The position numbers and the translations under genes were made by a program. From the NCBI RefSeq assembly GCF_023101765.2, contig NC_064223.1:7378001-7442000 (forward strand): a stretch of DNA of 64,000 bases. The letters are read 5' to 3'. Below the pieces are notes generated by a model, which saw nothing but the letters and a program-made list of their open reading frames with translations, had not been told where the DNA came from and did not search any database. This DNA is from Spodoptera frugiperda. Lineage: Eukaryota > Arthropoda > Insecta > Lepidoptera > Noctuidae. Positions 45,601 through 57,838 of this stretch are shown one piece after another; within the stretch, counting starts at the first letter, position 1; every line of letters starts with the position of its first letter.

Positions 45601-48600
45601 AGTTAGCATATAGTTATCATTCGAAAACTTAGGGCAACCCATAGAATTCATGTTGTGTTGTGGAGTCTACAACTTTCTATAGATAATGGACATTTATTTC
45701 TGTAACATTAGTTACATACATCATTGTTTATGCAACATAGCATTGTTAATTTGTCACTAATACAAACTATACATGTTTCAGGAATTTTATGTGATCCGAG
45801 AATGGTTGCTTCCTGGGTGGTTAATGGCAGTGCAGTCATTTGTGACCATGGCTCTGATATTGTCATTCTCATCCCAAGTGTTGCTGGCGTGTGTCATAGT
45901 GAGATGGCCACTCCGCACCGTGCTGCGTTATGAATGGATCTTTGTCACTTCCGCTTTCATCATGGTGGCTATTGCAAGTAAGTTATCATGCAAATTTATA
46001 TTAGTATAAACTGATACAGTACAGTACTGAATAATAACATTTTCTAAATGTAACTTTGAACAAATTAAGGACATACTTCCTATTATTGTACATTTTGAAA
46101 TGTTGATAAACAATAGTGATTGTTGTCTTCTTTGTATTGTTTTTGACATAACAACAATAAATGGTTTTGTATTGTAGGTATTTTGTAGATCTAGTCATAA
46201 AATGACTATGAAAATAATATTTATTAATGTGTAATCATATAAACTTTGTTACAGGCGTGTTCTTGTTTCTGGCAGTAGCCATATTTGGTGGGAACTGCTA
46301 CCGTCGTGACTGGCTGCTGTACCCCTCATTCAATGTTCTGTCGTGGTCATACGCTTTTGCTGTAGTTGCTTTCATCTTGTTCGGTGAGAATTTTAATTTT
46401 AAACTTATTTATATTTTGTGTTGAAAATGAGATATTATTTTATTATACTCAAATATAACTTTAGTTTGTGATAAAAAATAAGTCAAATGAATATAACTTA
46501 ATTTCTTTGTAAATAAAATTTTCTATAATAAGTAAGTAATGCTTCATGATTATAGATTTATTTCTCTCTAGGCAAAAACCAAATTAAAGAGTACACACAC
46601 TGTTTTCTTGTTCTATATAATCAAAGATGAAAGCAAAGAAGTTAGTTTGAAAGTAATAATTTCATTTGATTACAGGAGCGGCAGCGATACTCTTGTATTT
46701 GGAATCCCGAAAGCTTTATGAACTGCGTTTGGAAGCAAAGAATTTGGTAGCTCAGATGCAACACAGTCAGCCTGAACATGCTCTGCACCAGTTGCGCGAC
46801 CAGTTGCAGCAACAGCGTCAAATGGGTTACATGTAAAATAACACTTGATTTCATACTTTTTCAATGTACTTTAAACACAAAGCCTTATATTGAACACAAA
46901 GTAGACCATATTTTTATGACTCCTTAGGTAATTATTTCACACATTAATGATACTAAACATTTTATCTTGGGCTTAGGCCACACCTTGGTATTCTGCTCGT
47001 GGTTAACTGCACTAACAGGAAAATCTCTACTGGTGCACATACTACGGTTTTAAAAATCTCTATAAAATATAGTTTTTGCAGTCACTATAATTTTGTCATA
47101 TTTTACAGTTCAATTAAAAAGAAAAACCGCTAGTAGGGCCGTTTGAATTCGGTATTGTTTTAGTAACTCCCTCGGTAAGAAACGCCGCGATATAACTCGT
47201 CTCTAATCTATCTTTGGGTTATTGGGTTAGCAAACAATCACACAGCTGCCAGCTGCTAATTACATAAAAGCTTGTAACACAAGCTCTGACAAGTTTACAT
47301 GAGATTACTACCTAAGTTCTGTCATTTCATTTTGTAATCTACATTGTGAGTAATCTATTTAAGATTTTACTCTGAATTACTGGTGAGGACTGAGGAGTAA
47401 TAGTAATCTTGTGTAAAAAGGTATTTTTATTAGATCTAAGCAATTAAAATTCATCATCAACTGATATAATCTCAAGAAAAGACTTTTGTTTTGATGTTAG
47501 TTCTTACATATTTTACAGGATTTGTGTTCTAATGTAATTAGGCTAATTGGTTTTATTTCCCTCTATGTACTTATATATTTTGCCCTCCATTAATAATCTC
47601 AAGTATTTTTTTAAAGTATGAATTAAATTAGTAGCTAATTTTGATTTGATATTTTGTACACTAGGATATTAATTCACTTATTTTACAGTTTTAATTTGTG
47701 ACTGATAATTTTTTCGTTCTGTTGACTAACAGTTATTATTATTTTTAAGTTATACTTAATACTAAGTATTGTATGTACAAGAATGACATTGTCTTAATTT
47801 TTTCTGTGTATTAATTTACGTATTATTTTTTATTATTCTAGGATTAGGTTTTTTACGTATATGATAGTATCTGTTTTATCAAAATGTATTTTAATCTAAT
47901 TATAATTAAGTTTTGATTCAACAAACACGATGACACATGTACCTAATGAATTGAAATAAGTGCCTTGAAAAAAAAAATCTGTATACAGTGCCTTCGTGTA
48001 TTATTGTTGGTTATAACAAATCCGTCCGAAAAATAATCTCATTTGTATGCCATTCCAAGGATGTGCACTGATTGTATGTACTGATAATTTTAAATAAATA
48101 ATATTTTAGTGAACAAATGCTTTTACTACAAAATTCGTTTTTGTATCCTCTGTACTAACTAACCCATCTATACAATATTTTTTTATGTTCTGTAGCCATA
48201 AAGTTCAAGTCTGTCTTGAATCTCTAGGTTATACTTGCATACAAGTACCCGAGTACCTATAACGTAGATTTTAATTTCTGTTCATTTACTTATTACAGGA
48301 TAATGACTAGTATTTATTAATGTTTCGTTGTCTGCCTACCGAGGTATAGTATACATAAATATAACTATTTTTATGCAGGTACTCGTGCCACATCTAATCG
48401 TTATGTTACGATTAATTGATCAACTTACCAGGTTTCTGTTGGCGTTGGCACACATCTAGTACGTGGTCAATAGTAGCCTGAGGCACATTGCCGTCGAGGA
48501 CCACCAGTGGGGCGTCGTGCAGGACATCGATGTGCTTATTCACCTGTGTGACAACAATTTTCAATATTTCATGAGGCAGCAATGCCACCATCAGAACCGC

Positions 48601-50168
48601 TATCATTCATGGCCCCAGTTTTACGTTAACGTTCCATCATAAAATAATATTCGGAGGGTACGAAGACACATAATTTTGTCGTAAAGGGAAAGCCTCTACG
48701 CAAATATTTCATTGCGTAGAAACGCCTTCACTATGCCGACATATTATTATACCTACACGGCCCACGGTGGAAGACGTGGAAATACTTTATATTCACCTCA
48801 GTTCAAGTAGTCGGGAATCCGTTTTCATGACTGTAAAACGTTTCTATTATAATACGCACGAGTTTTTTACACCAGGTATAACACAACCTTAAATTATGTT
48901 AGTCTATCTTACATAATTTAATAATAGATCCGATTATAACATGGATAATTGGATACTTATGCATTCATTGAAAATTCGTTTAGTACTGCGTCTAAAATCA
49001 TTGGAGAATGAAGTAGGAATGCGTGATGTTACGCATAAGTATTTGTGCATAAAACTAACAAAACCATGTTTGTTTAATTTCAATATTTTAATAACTGTAT
49101 TGTGTACTATTTTGTGGTCACATCATATTGAAGCGAGCAAACGTGCTTAGTAATCTAAATAAAAACACGAGTTATGACGGGCATCCCATAAGTAACGTAC
49201 TATAATAAAATTATGTTCTACGCGGTCGTATTGTTACACGACGCGCGACGTAACATGGTGGCGTAGTGCAACGTAGCACAGGTCTACGCCGCGAGGTGCA
49301 TCACTACTCAATAGACCACTAGCGCACACTAAGATAAGAGAACTACAGAAACGTAGTAATTGCAAACAATGACATTTGGGAAGAGCCTGTCTAATGTATT
49401 AAATATATGTTCAACAATAATTCTGATCTTCAAAAGTATCTACGTATTAATGTATTTTTACGTACCAGGTCGATTGTGATATTATTGTGTAAAGCCATGT
49501 CACCCAACCCGATCAGGCATTCACCGCGAGAGTCCATTACGGCAGCGTAAGAAGGTGTACTGGCATTTTTTACGATACAATCTGCGAACGATAAGGAACA
49601 CATTAGGGTCTTATCTACTTTGCTGTCTAAAATATGGGAAGAAAAGTGTTTTCTTAGAAATGTATTTGTTTACACAGAATATTACAGTAAAGGCTTTGTA
49701 ATACTTACTTACGGTATAAATTAAGGTATTGGCTTATTAAAGTAGTTGATTAACACTAGATTTCTAGCGATATTCCATCATCTATGGTGCTACGGTGCTA
49801 CGAGCTACGGCTACGGCTACGAATTTGACTACGAGGTTTTAATGTTGTCAACTTGTAATAAAACACTGAATTCGTGCTCTCTTTGCTAGTACATGACATT
49901 GCAGATCTCAAGACCTCGGATATTCAAGCTAAAATCCAGTACTTAGCAGAGATTTATTTCTATGAATGATGTACGTATAAATAATATGAGTACCATCTAG
50001 TAGCAACCCTGGTGCGATGTTGGCTAAGTATTCTCCATCTGCATCGTCCCCCACGGCAGTGAGGAGCTTGGTTCTGCCGCCACGCAGCCTCCACAGAGCC
50101 TCAGCCATGTTGCGGGCCACGCCACCGCCGCTCTGCTCCGTGACACATGCGTGTGTGCTGCCATCCAA
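36658..50168 (-). CDS. pfkB-family kinase, pseudouridine-kinase-like (5' incomplete)
   Basis: Four minus exons join in phase: 49994-50168, 49466-49581, 48429-48543 and 36658-37151. They give about 297 residues ending KYELIK. The N-terminal part has DGSTHACVTEQSGGGVARN and MAEAL, then TAVGDDADGEYL. The middle has APLVVLDGNVPQAT. The last exon starts VFFEPTDRRKA and carries SPNLLELRAM, VTMGSRG and the pfkB signature VSGAGDCFASGF with its catalytic Asp. The GGGVARN and FEPTD motifs fit eukaryotic pseudouridine kinases, which phosphorylate pseudouridine at the 5' position during RNA-modification salvage. The strand that should carry GGxNxD is missing, so at least one 5' exon lies upstream and was not found. 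The last intron (37152-48428, 11.3 kb) holds two plus-strand genes. Confidence 0.75.
37674..37846 (+). promoter_or_regulatory. Candidate TSS and non-coding first exon of claudin-like gene B
   Basis: The gene B start codon lies in an exon preceded by a good acceptor (TTTTGTTACAG at 41813-41823), so a 5' UTR exon must lie upstream. TCAGTTG (37674-37680) matches the arthropod initiator, and GATAG|gtgagt (37846|37847) is a strong donor after 170 bp without a coding frame. That would give a 4-kb first intron. This is inference and needs transcript data. Confidence 0.3.
37847..39927. other. Intronic AT-rich DNA
   Basis: The stretch contains no coding exon or repeat that I recognise. It lies in the last intron of the pfkB kinase gene and probably in the first intron of claudin-like gene B. 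Confidence 0.35.
39928..41210. mobile_element. piggyBac-like element, 1.28 kb, TTAA duplication
   Basis: TTAA flanks both sides (39924-39927 and 41211-41214). The ends are CCTTTTCGCCGCC and, inverted, CCTTTTCACCGCC (12 of 13 match). Inside, ACTTCTATAGAAGT and variants recur near the right end, and GTCGTTGGCG/ACGCCAACG words occur at both ends. A short frame (40438-40620) starts MDGNYFNTLSSSSDVLSHST, Ser/Asp-rich like piggyBac transposase N-termini. The catalytic part is absent, so the copy is non-autonomous. Confidence 0.75.
41830..43325 (+). CDS. Claudin-like four-TM protein B
   Basis: There are five exons (41830-41963, 42140-42279, 42474-42629, 42930-43016, 43174-43325) giving 222 residues. 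TM1 is IGVFVIALVTVALAFGT with PSWLV after it. The loop signature is GLWSHCFRSL ... FVGCRWVY. TM2 is FMIATQFFFTLCLLGVLIS, TM3 IMLAAGICGVIAVIVFASLG, TM4 FGLGVVGSVACLVTAALFL, and the basic tail ends ELEYETKA. Organisation and motifs match gene A, so it is probably a septate-junction or other epithelial membrane protein. The exon 1 donor (ATAG|gttgga) is weak; the alternative of reading on reaches a stop at 42006. The start ATG follows an acceptor at 41823, so a 5' UTR exon exists upstream. The gene sits in the kinase intron on the opposite strand. Confidence 0.8.
43326..44598 (+). other. Long 3' UTR of claudin-like gene B, polyA signal at its end
   Basis: After the stop at 43323-43325 no coding frame is credible. 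AATAAA lies at 44593-44598. A 1.27-kb 3' UTR, or earlier unseen signals, would explain the gap to gene C. Confidence 0.45.
45040..46836 (+). CDS. Claudin-like four-TM protein C
   Basis: There are five exons (45040-45076, 45223-45431, 45782-45977, 46255-46383, 46676-46836) giving 243 residues. After a short N-terminus (MTAADNEYPKAS), TM1 is LIGASLTYIAGLFLLLSFAG with PYWIES. The loop signature is GLWEYCFDRF ... FHGCHYIF. TM2 is around WLMAVQSFVTMALILSFSSQ, TM3 VTSAFIMVAIASVFLFLAVA, and TM4 WSYAFAVVAFILFGAAAILL. The tail is a Gln/Leu-rich probable coiled coil (LRDQLQQQRQMGYM). It is the most diverged of the three claudin-like genes. Its promoter lies about 0.4 kb after the gene B polyA signal, and it is nested in the kinase intron. 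Confidence 0.8.
46837..48428 (+). other. 3' UTR of claudin-like gene C, then intron
   Basis: There are no coding frames. AATAAA at 48093-48098 probably ends the gene C transcript, giving a 3' UTR of about 1.25 kb. The following 300 bp lead to the kinase exon at 48429-48543 on the other strand. Confidence 0.4.
48544..49465. other. Kinase intron, no gene seen
   Basis: This is the intron between kinase exons at 48429-48543 and 49466-49581. A 69-codon plus frame (48941-49150) has no family features. GC-richer DNA at 49225-49310 is unexplained and may be a transposon fragment. Confidence 0.35.
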
Positions 50169-50218
50169 CTGAAATAATACCGACATTTACCTAGAATCTA
50201 CTATCAAAGACGTGCTTC

Positions 50219-50634
50219 TATACAATGTGATAGGGGTGCGACTTCTAACCCGTTAAGGCTGAGTACTACATCTAATTTTATCGACAAAAGTCGGGGGTCA
50301 AAGGGGTCGAATCCCCTCCCCCAAAAATTATGGCTATTTTAATATTTTTTTTTCCTTTTTTTGATATCAAAGGTTGTATGCGTCGTAGAAACAAAAAAAA
50401 ACGACAAACGGTAGCTAATAACCTTGGCTAACTAATTCATTACTTTTTTCATATGTTTGATAATGTTTTGGTGAGAAAAAAAATCATTTATGAATTATTT
50501 TTACCGAAAAAATCACTATTTTTCAATATTTTCAATTAGGGGTTCAACCCCCCATATTATTTTTTTTGTTGATAAAATTAGATGTAGTACTCAGCCTTAA
50601 CGGGTTAGAAGTCCCACCCCTATCACATTGTATA
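50219..50634. mobile_element. MITE, about 416 bp, 69-bp TIRs
   Basis: The left end TATACAATGTGATAGGGGTG and the right end are inverted repeats over about 69 bp with only a few mismatches. They include AACCCGTTAAGGCTGAGTAC and ACATCTAATTTTAT. The AT-rich core has no coding capacity. TA-type flanks suggest Tc1/mariner-like mobilisation, but the family is not identified. Confidence 0.75.
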
Positions 50635-51515
50635 TAAAATTATGGCTAATATTCACTATACACTACACCGAAAATTATGAATCTATCTTATCACCTTTCA
50701 GATTTTTTTTTGGCCATATTGCGGTCTGAATGAAGTGTGAGTGTATAGATTCGTATGGAAAAGTCGTATAATAATATACTTGCTGCATATTACCATGTAT
50801 AGAACCGACTGCGCTGAACAGAAAATGATTTCTGCCACCAAAATGATCTTAAAATATTAAGTTTTCCTGACGCAATTGAAATAATCCAAGAGAACGAACA
50901 ATTTACATCGCTGCCGTTGAAGTCCAAGTCATACGTAAAGTGGTTGCATGCAGGCATGTCCCTCATGTTTCAAGAAAATATTCCAAAATGTCCATCCACT
51001 GGACGTAGCCGACTTACATTTTTCCATTGCACTGTATATTTTAGTATAATGTGTTACGTAGTACTGTGACCAGAAGGAAGTGCTTTATTGCATGTGAATT
51101 TTAATTGCAGGGCGGTTCATGACGGGGCCGCATGGCGAGTAGCGTGGGTAGTTGTAACACAGTAGTGATGTGGCGCCGTTCGTCAACTGCATTTAAATGT
51201 CAACGAATAAATGTCGAGGTTACTCGCATATAGTTAAGCAGACAAAAGTAAAGTTAAATTACTTCTTTTTTATCACTTCATATTTCTAGATTTGGCATAT
51301 TCTTAGGGAGCTAAATTAACCTTATGGATAATCAGGATACCGCTGATGGGTGATATTCTCGAGGTTAGGTACCTACATTTATTTTCGATAAGCGATGACA
51401 TCTAATTTTTTTTGAGGATTCTTAATGATTGACATGCTGTTCATGTATTTTAGAACCTTATCACGAAATTGGGCATGCATTGTTTTGATGAGTGAGGGGT
51501 ACGACGAGCACGTCA

Positions 51516-51692
51516 CTAAAGCAGTGCATGTCGGCGGGCAGCAGGTGCGGCGGCGGCGGCGGCGGCGGCGGCGGCCGGCTGTCCGGTCAGTGGGCTGGCG
51601 AGCCCCGGGCGCATGCCGTTGACCGCATTGATGCTATCAGCGACCACCATGCTGCCGCTGCCCGCAGTACACCACTGCATTATGTGATCCAT
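51516..51692 (-). CDS. Doubtful 58-codon frame with poly-Ala
   Basis: Minus ATG at 51692 starts MDHIMQWCTAGSGSMVVADS, then NGMRPGLASPLTGQP, a run of about ten alanines from a (GCC)n repeat, and a stop at 51516. The plain non-repeat part has a plausible composition, and alanine runs are common in developmental regulators. There is no recognised domain and no clear splice partner. It may be an island of GC-rich non-coding DNA. Confidence 0.15.
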   Translation of the reverse strand: MDHIMQWCTAGSGSMVVADSINAVNGMRPGLASPLTGQPAAAAAAAAAAPAARRHALL

Positions 51693-53319
51693 TTGTTTTT
51701 GCGCACAGATTTATGCTACGCTAATGTTTTTACGTTTGAACTTATTCAATTATATTTGTTGCTGCGGAATTTCCAGCTTTCCGTGTCGCATATATTTTCT
51801 TGACTGACATTGTTTCGTGTGAACTGTGAAGCAAATGGTTTTGAATATTTTTATGGCGTTTCAGGTGGATGAATGCCAGAACTGGCTGATTATTCAGATT
51901 TATGTGCAGATAGCTTACATTTTGATTGAAAGATTTAGAAAAGTTTTACTGAGGCTTCTAGAAATACATTGGAAGATATATTCGTTTTTACCGATACCTC
52001 TTTTTGTATTGTGCACATCATGTAAATCACAGTTATATTGATAAACACACCGTGGACCGCCCACATTGTACGAGTTTCAAATTACTCATGGATGAAAGCA
52101 ATAAATTGATGAGTTTAGTGACGTCACTGTCCATACATTGATTAATGTGTTCAAGTAAAGGGTTTAATTATATTAGGGTTGACTGTCTTAAACATTGATT
52201 TAATGAAATATTCGTTTGTAGTTTACGCGATATAAATACTGGTTGGAATGATTCATTGGCATTCTATGCTAATAGGATTTATTTCTAGAGCTTAAAGTCT
52301 CGGTATACCATATTACGTATTTTTACAAAGGGTGGATATTTTAGGCTAGGCCAAAAAGTAAGTAAATATACTAATAACCAGATCTGAATAACTTATATAA
52401 CTAGATAATCTGAGCCTAATTCTTAATGAAGCACAAATACACTAGATACTCCTGTTCACTCCGGACAGTCATCTTTAACAAAATAAAACAAAGTGTTGAA
52501 TTTTGAATGTTATCCTATACTCCATAAGGCATGCCATACAAATACAGGATTTTCAGGTTTAGATTATTATTAGAAAAACAAATTCATTCGAATAACAATT
52601 GATCCAAATTGAACCTTGGACAATGAGCCAGAGTGTCAAAGCACTCTCGAGATAGATACATATAATATACCCTCCCTACTTCCTACAGTCGTGTAGGAAG
52701 GGTATTATTTTATTTTACAGTTGAAGGTGTGAGGTGTGGGTACCTTAACGTAAGCTGACACCATACCACAGTCCTACTACACGTGATCCGAAACATCGGC
52801 ATCCGTTTACAACGCCTTTTACACGACAAATGTACTTGTATACCATATTGTGATTTATTGACGTGATTTGTGAAACACTACACTACATAGACTTTTTCCT
52901 ATTTCTAAATATCATAAAGATACCATCAGTGGAACTAGTTACATCAGTATATTAGTATTCCATCCGCACCATCTGTATGTCTCTATAAGTTATTTAAAAA
53001 ACGTCCGATTAATTTTGGAGATGTAATTAGGAAGTTAAACAAGCGTTTGAATCGATTAAGAAATTATGGGCAAATGAAATATGAATAAACCCGTGACGGA
53101 GTGATGTCAAAGCGTTCATTTAGTTAGACAGCCACGCCTCTCGCTTGCCACGTTATGATAGCACTCACTCAGGGTACATTTTATTATTCCCACAAAAAGA
53201 TGAAAGGAGAATAAACTCCTCGTTACTCAAGAGATTGTCGAGTACTACGACATGGCTGGAAACGTATTGGAAAATATCTGTGTTTTTGCAATAATCTGTT
53301 AAATTTTTATAAACGATTT

Positions 53320-53560
53320 TGCAATGTGGGAGGGCGCTGGGAAGGCGGCGGTATCGAGCGTGGGCGCGCCGCCCTAGCGGGACAGAAGCCCTACAGTCGA
53401 GTCCGCGGAGAGGCCGAGCGCGCACGCCCGACGCCGACGCCGCTCGCTCTCACCGCTCGCCCCGCGCACACCACGCTGCACATGACACGCCGCGCCGACA
53501 ACTGCACGTGTATGCAACCGCCGACCACCGCCACCGGACGCGTGTTGTTACGATACAAAC
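53320..53560. promoter_or_regulatory. CpG-rich island
   Basis: Dense CG dinucleotides (for example GGGCGCGCCGCCCTAGCGGG) appear in otherwise AT-rich DNA. Such islands in moth genomes often mark promoters or exons of developmental genes. There is no coding frame with family features. Confidence 0.25.
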
Positions 53561-56500
53561 CTTGTTGAGTAAACGTCATGTGTAACCTTCGGCTCCTCTA
53601 ACAAATAATTGGCTCGCCAAAAAATATTGTAAATTGATAGTGTGACATTAAATATCATGATACGTGTCAGAAAAACAGTGTTTATCGTATAATTTGGGCG
53701 GCGGCGAAACGTCTACGTCATGCTACGAGGTAACTAACATCACATTGTATTTATTGTAACTAAGTTAATTTCCCAATAATTACGTAGTTGACAAAACGGG
53801 TATTTAATACCTAGTTAATCTTCGTGGGTGTTAATGCGACTAATAACTTAATTGTATTAAGTTCAAATCTGGTATCTGCTTACCTTTTCGGCGAGATTTA
53901 ATACTTGTCGCTCGAATATTTAAAGCAATTTTACGAATAAAGTGTCGGTAACATGTCTGCCCGTAGTTAACACTGAAATAACCTTATTATACAAACAAGA
54001 TAACATTCAAGAACACGAAGGGTCTAGTGATTGATTTAAAATAGACAATAATTGGTAGTTACGCGTGCTACGACTAGGCGTATCGTCATGAATTTTATAC
54101 AAGAAAATAATGTTTCAACGGTTATGCCTGATAATAGGTGTAATTACAGTAAAAGTACCAGTTAATAATACACTTTACCGGCTGATGACATGCTGCTATG
54201 AAAATAATACTTCATTATTGACGGCGGTGACAGGTATGTGAAACAGTACGCTGTAGCGAGTACCGAGTAGCGAGTAGCGGCCCGTAATGATACTTGAATT
54301 CACCCCGGGGACAGGTTCCGGAACAGGGATCAAAGTAAAAGGATTTTAGTTTCCCGTTCGGACTATTGGTATGGCTGCCTTTGGAACTGTTTCGGTATTC
54401 CATGAAGCAATTTTCTTGCTACTATTTGATCAGCGGGTTTTTTTTATAACGTGGATCTGACCAAGTCACTAGGGTATAGAATATTTAGATAAAACATTAT
54501 ACTTAAGAGAAAAAACTTGATAGAATCTTTCTTTTTCACGTAATGAATACAAACCGTAATAAGTAGGTATTATCAAAGCTACTATCGAACTCTCCAGAAA
54601 AAATATCTACTTTCTCATAAAATACAATTTCTAGCAATGTTCTACTATTAGTTAACGTTACTCTGAAATAAATCTAGCAGTACGGTCGTACGTTTTGCGA
54701 ACCATTCAGTTTTCCTTGTTTTCCTTTTAAAACGTGACATGAAAAATAAGTGTTGTTTGAAAATCGAGGAATAAGTGAATGGGGCTGAAGCCCAGACGTC
54801 TGCAAAGTGAATTGCGAGACTGTTATTAAACCTTGTGAATGAGTTAAATTATTGACAAAATGAAAGAAGATATAAAACAGAGTTGAGGAAATATGATAAT
54901 ATTGTTGCAGTTGAATTTATTGTAACAATATTGTATATTATATAGTAAATGTGTTTTCAGCAATTAAAATGGAGTTTTAAGATTACACTGGAGCGTGGCT
55001 TTCCAAATTAACCCACAGGGTGCAGGTATGGGCAAATAATTCGAATGATTTATTTACGATGTCCCTCGCTCGGTTGCTCCTTTCCATAAATTAGAGGCTT
55101 TACGCCAGAGGTCTTATTTCATTATTAAATTATATAAGGGACCTGTAGGTGATATAACGTCCAGCCCAAATATGTTTTATAAAGGTTGGAAGGATTTTTA
55201 ATTAAAGTATTTTATGTAAAAGAAAATATATTCTAGATTTTTATCTTTTTTCTATCACGTCTAGGCCTGCGAAGTCTGACGCAGATTTAAATAGATACGA
55301 TATCGGTATTAGGTCACGTGTACTCAATTTTATGGGTTATGATCACCACATTTTTGAATAAATCAAATCAACAAATGAGGATTACGTCATCAGTAGGGGG
55401 TTGTTAAACAAATTTCAGTCAAGACCTTCATGGTAGCCATCGATGGGAACGCCCCTAATCAGCGTTCGAATGGAGAATATTTTAGTGGCGCGGAGAACTC
55501 GTGGAAATATTATTATGCCTCATTTCGTTGTCTAATCTAACGGGTACCTTTTTATGATATGAAACAAGTATCTAACATTACATAAAGGTGTAATATTAAT
55601 CTCTGAATATAGAAAAAGTTAATTAAAACAATAAATAAATAGAGTATACTCTCTAAGCTAGTAAACATATATTTATAAAGCTTGCATAGGTACGTATTAA
55701 TGTACACATGTTCATGTATTAATGAACAAACATCTCTGTTTTCATGTTAAAACATTGAAAAGAAGTGGGTTTTTAAACAACCATTAATCACATATCAAGT
55801 GCAGGCAAGACAAGTGTTAATGGTGTTGTTTCAAGGTAGGTATATATAAAATAATAATAATAGTGTTATTTTTGTTATTCCACTGACAAGAAACAGACTA
55901 CATTATAGTGTAATGAAGTGGATAAATAGCCGCGTAAGTAGAGATTTCATAGAATTCATGTACCTGTGTGTATGGTTTGTTTACCTATTAGAGATTCGAG
56001 GGTGCTAATTATGACAACATTCTTGAACCTAGTTTACCTAACTACTTTCGACTTCAGTCTATCTAGTTTTGTGATCAGGATATAACTTTAGTTTGAGCTT
56101 AGGTTTGCCGCTAAGTATACTTGTAGGTCTCGTGAAAGAATTATTTTTTATTTAGCTTTTCGTTCAGCAGAAGTATTCATCACAAGTTTACACACACAAC
56201 ATAGGTAATGAGGTTTACTTTTAAAATTATCATCGATTCTTAGTAAGTGGGTTGTGGGCGTTTTGTTTAAAATAGTGCTGCTATCCATTAGCTAAATAGC
56301 TAAGATAGTCTGTTTACTCAATGGTAATGATTAGTGAGTTTACAATTTTAAGAACTAAAATTACCTACCTACATATATAATGTGTTTGTTATACGTATAT
56401 TAGTAAAATCGAATAAATCTTTTTGAAACAGACTACATTATGTTGCTGTAAAAAAATCGATTTTTTTTTATCTGGTTTTAATCTAGTCGTTTTCCTTGAT

Positions 56501-56599
56501 TAATTTTAAATATCTGGTTTTGTTTTCTGCTTTTCTATTGTTTTCCTTGAATAATCTACAAATTAATAATTTGTCGGTATTTTCGTCGTATGTCCTTAT

Positions 56600-56830
56600 T
56601 ATAATCATCATATCAGCTTCATGACGTCCACTGCTGAACATAGGTCTCCCCCAATGACTTCCAAATAGGCCGGTTGGAAGCGACCTGCATTCAGCGGCTC
56701 CCTACGACCTTAACCAGGTCGTCTATCCACCGGGCTATGTGTCCTATCCATTACACTTCAGCTTGCTAATCCGTTGGCCTATATCAAGGACTTTTGGTCG
56801 TTTGCGGATCTTCTCAATTTTTATTCGTCG
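56600..56830 (-). repeat. RTE-type LINE 3' end (fossil)
   Basis: Read on minus, the frame gives RWIDDLVKVVGSR, a stop, MQVASNRPIWKSLGETYVQQ and WTS before a stop. This matches the remembered end of RTE-clade reverse transcriptases (RWxDDxxxxxG...WKxLGEAYVQQW). The 3' end is the usual short (ATGATG)-like tail (plus 56602-56612). It is stop-interrupted and 5' truncated. Confidence 0.7.
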
Positions 56831-57838
56831 TATGTATTTTAATTGGCAAAAATTAAATAACACCTTTTCTGCCGAGCATTTTTAATCCCAATAGTTGGTA
56901 TTCAATTTTGATAATGTAAATTACGTTGCTAGATACAAAGGATTGATGTTAAAAAATTCACGATCTTGTCAGCATGTACACCATCAGTTTCGCGCGTGTC
57001 TCTTGCGGGAAACAAATGGTGGTGCATATTTCATTACGTACACAAGGAAGGAAAGTAGACGAAAGAGAGAATTCTCTCGTATTTCCCATTAATCTGATGA
57101 GATTTTCCAATTCAGCGGTTTCTGCTTCGTAAATAACCTTTGTTGTTGTTTATTATATAATTCTCCACCTTATTTACACGTATAATGGATACAATAAATT
57201 GATATATCAATAAAGATATACATTCACTATTCATCGCATTTGGTAATTGGTAGAAGTAATGATCTACAATATAATAAATACTTACATATTTGTAAAAAGA
57301 ATGGCAACTAAGTAGGTAGCTATATGTATATTAAGGAAGTTATTAAGTGTTGCATTTTCAGGCGTTTCATGACTAGTTTTAGTAAAAGATATTGACTTGT
57401 TTTCATTGTTTTTGGGTAAGATCGACTACGATTTTGTTTCAAGCTGAGTGACTACATATATTATCCGAACAGTCCATGTCCAAACTGCAAATCCGTGGAA
57501 ATAACAGTTCGATATTCAAGAATCTTAACGTACCCTAATAACATATTCCCATAATCAATTTGTACTCAAAAGAGAAAGTCCAAAATAAACCAAAAGTTGA
57601 TTAAAATCATTTATAAACAATATAATACCATACGAAATAAAAAAATAAAGACGGTAAAGAAAAGTTAATCCTTAAAAAAATGTTCCTATGTTTGTTACTA
57701 ATGAAAGGGATGAAGAATACAGTTAAGGAGTTATATTTACGAGAATTACATGCAAACCCCCTAAACCTATAAGATTTATAAGACAAGATACCATGAGGTG
57801 ATTTTGATCAAAAGAATCCAGTATAAACTGACAGTCTT
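56831..57838. other. Non-coding
   Basis: There is no gene or recognised repeat. A 65-codon plus frame (56895-57092) has no family features. Confidence 0.35.

Larger units (their letters stand above)
50635..56599. other. Non-coding region with CpG-rich islands
   Basis: No gene can be supported. GC- and CpG-rich islands stand out at about 51500-51680 and 53320-53560. The long open stretches there (for example 53319-53585 plus, 53165-53425 minus) are compositional artefacts of GC-rich DNA. The layout resembles regulatory DNA or a long intron. A missing 5' exon of the minus-strand kinase could lie here. Confidence 0.35.

Noticed and set aside
45928..46198. Minus frames of 65-73 codons in claudin-like C intron 3
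   Set aside because: AT-rich intron shadows; the plus-strand exons on each side join in phase.
53165..53585. Four overlapping 62-88 codon frames at the GC-rich island
   Set aside because: Open frames are expected by chance in GC-rich DNA; none has a domain or consistent splice context.
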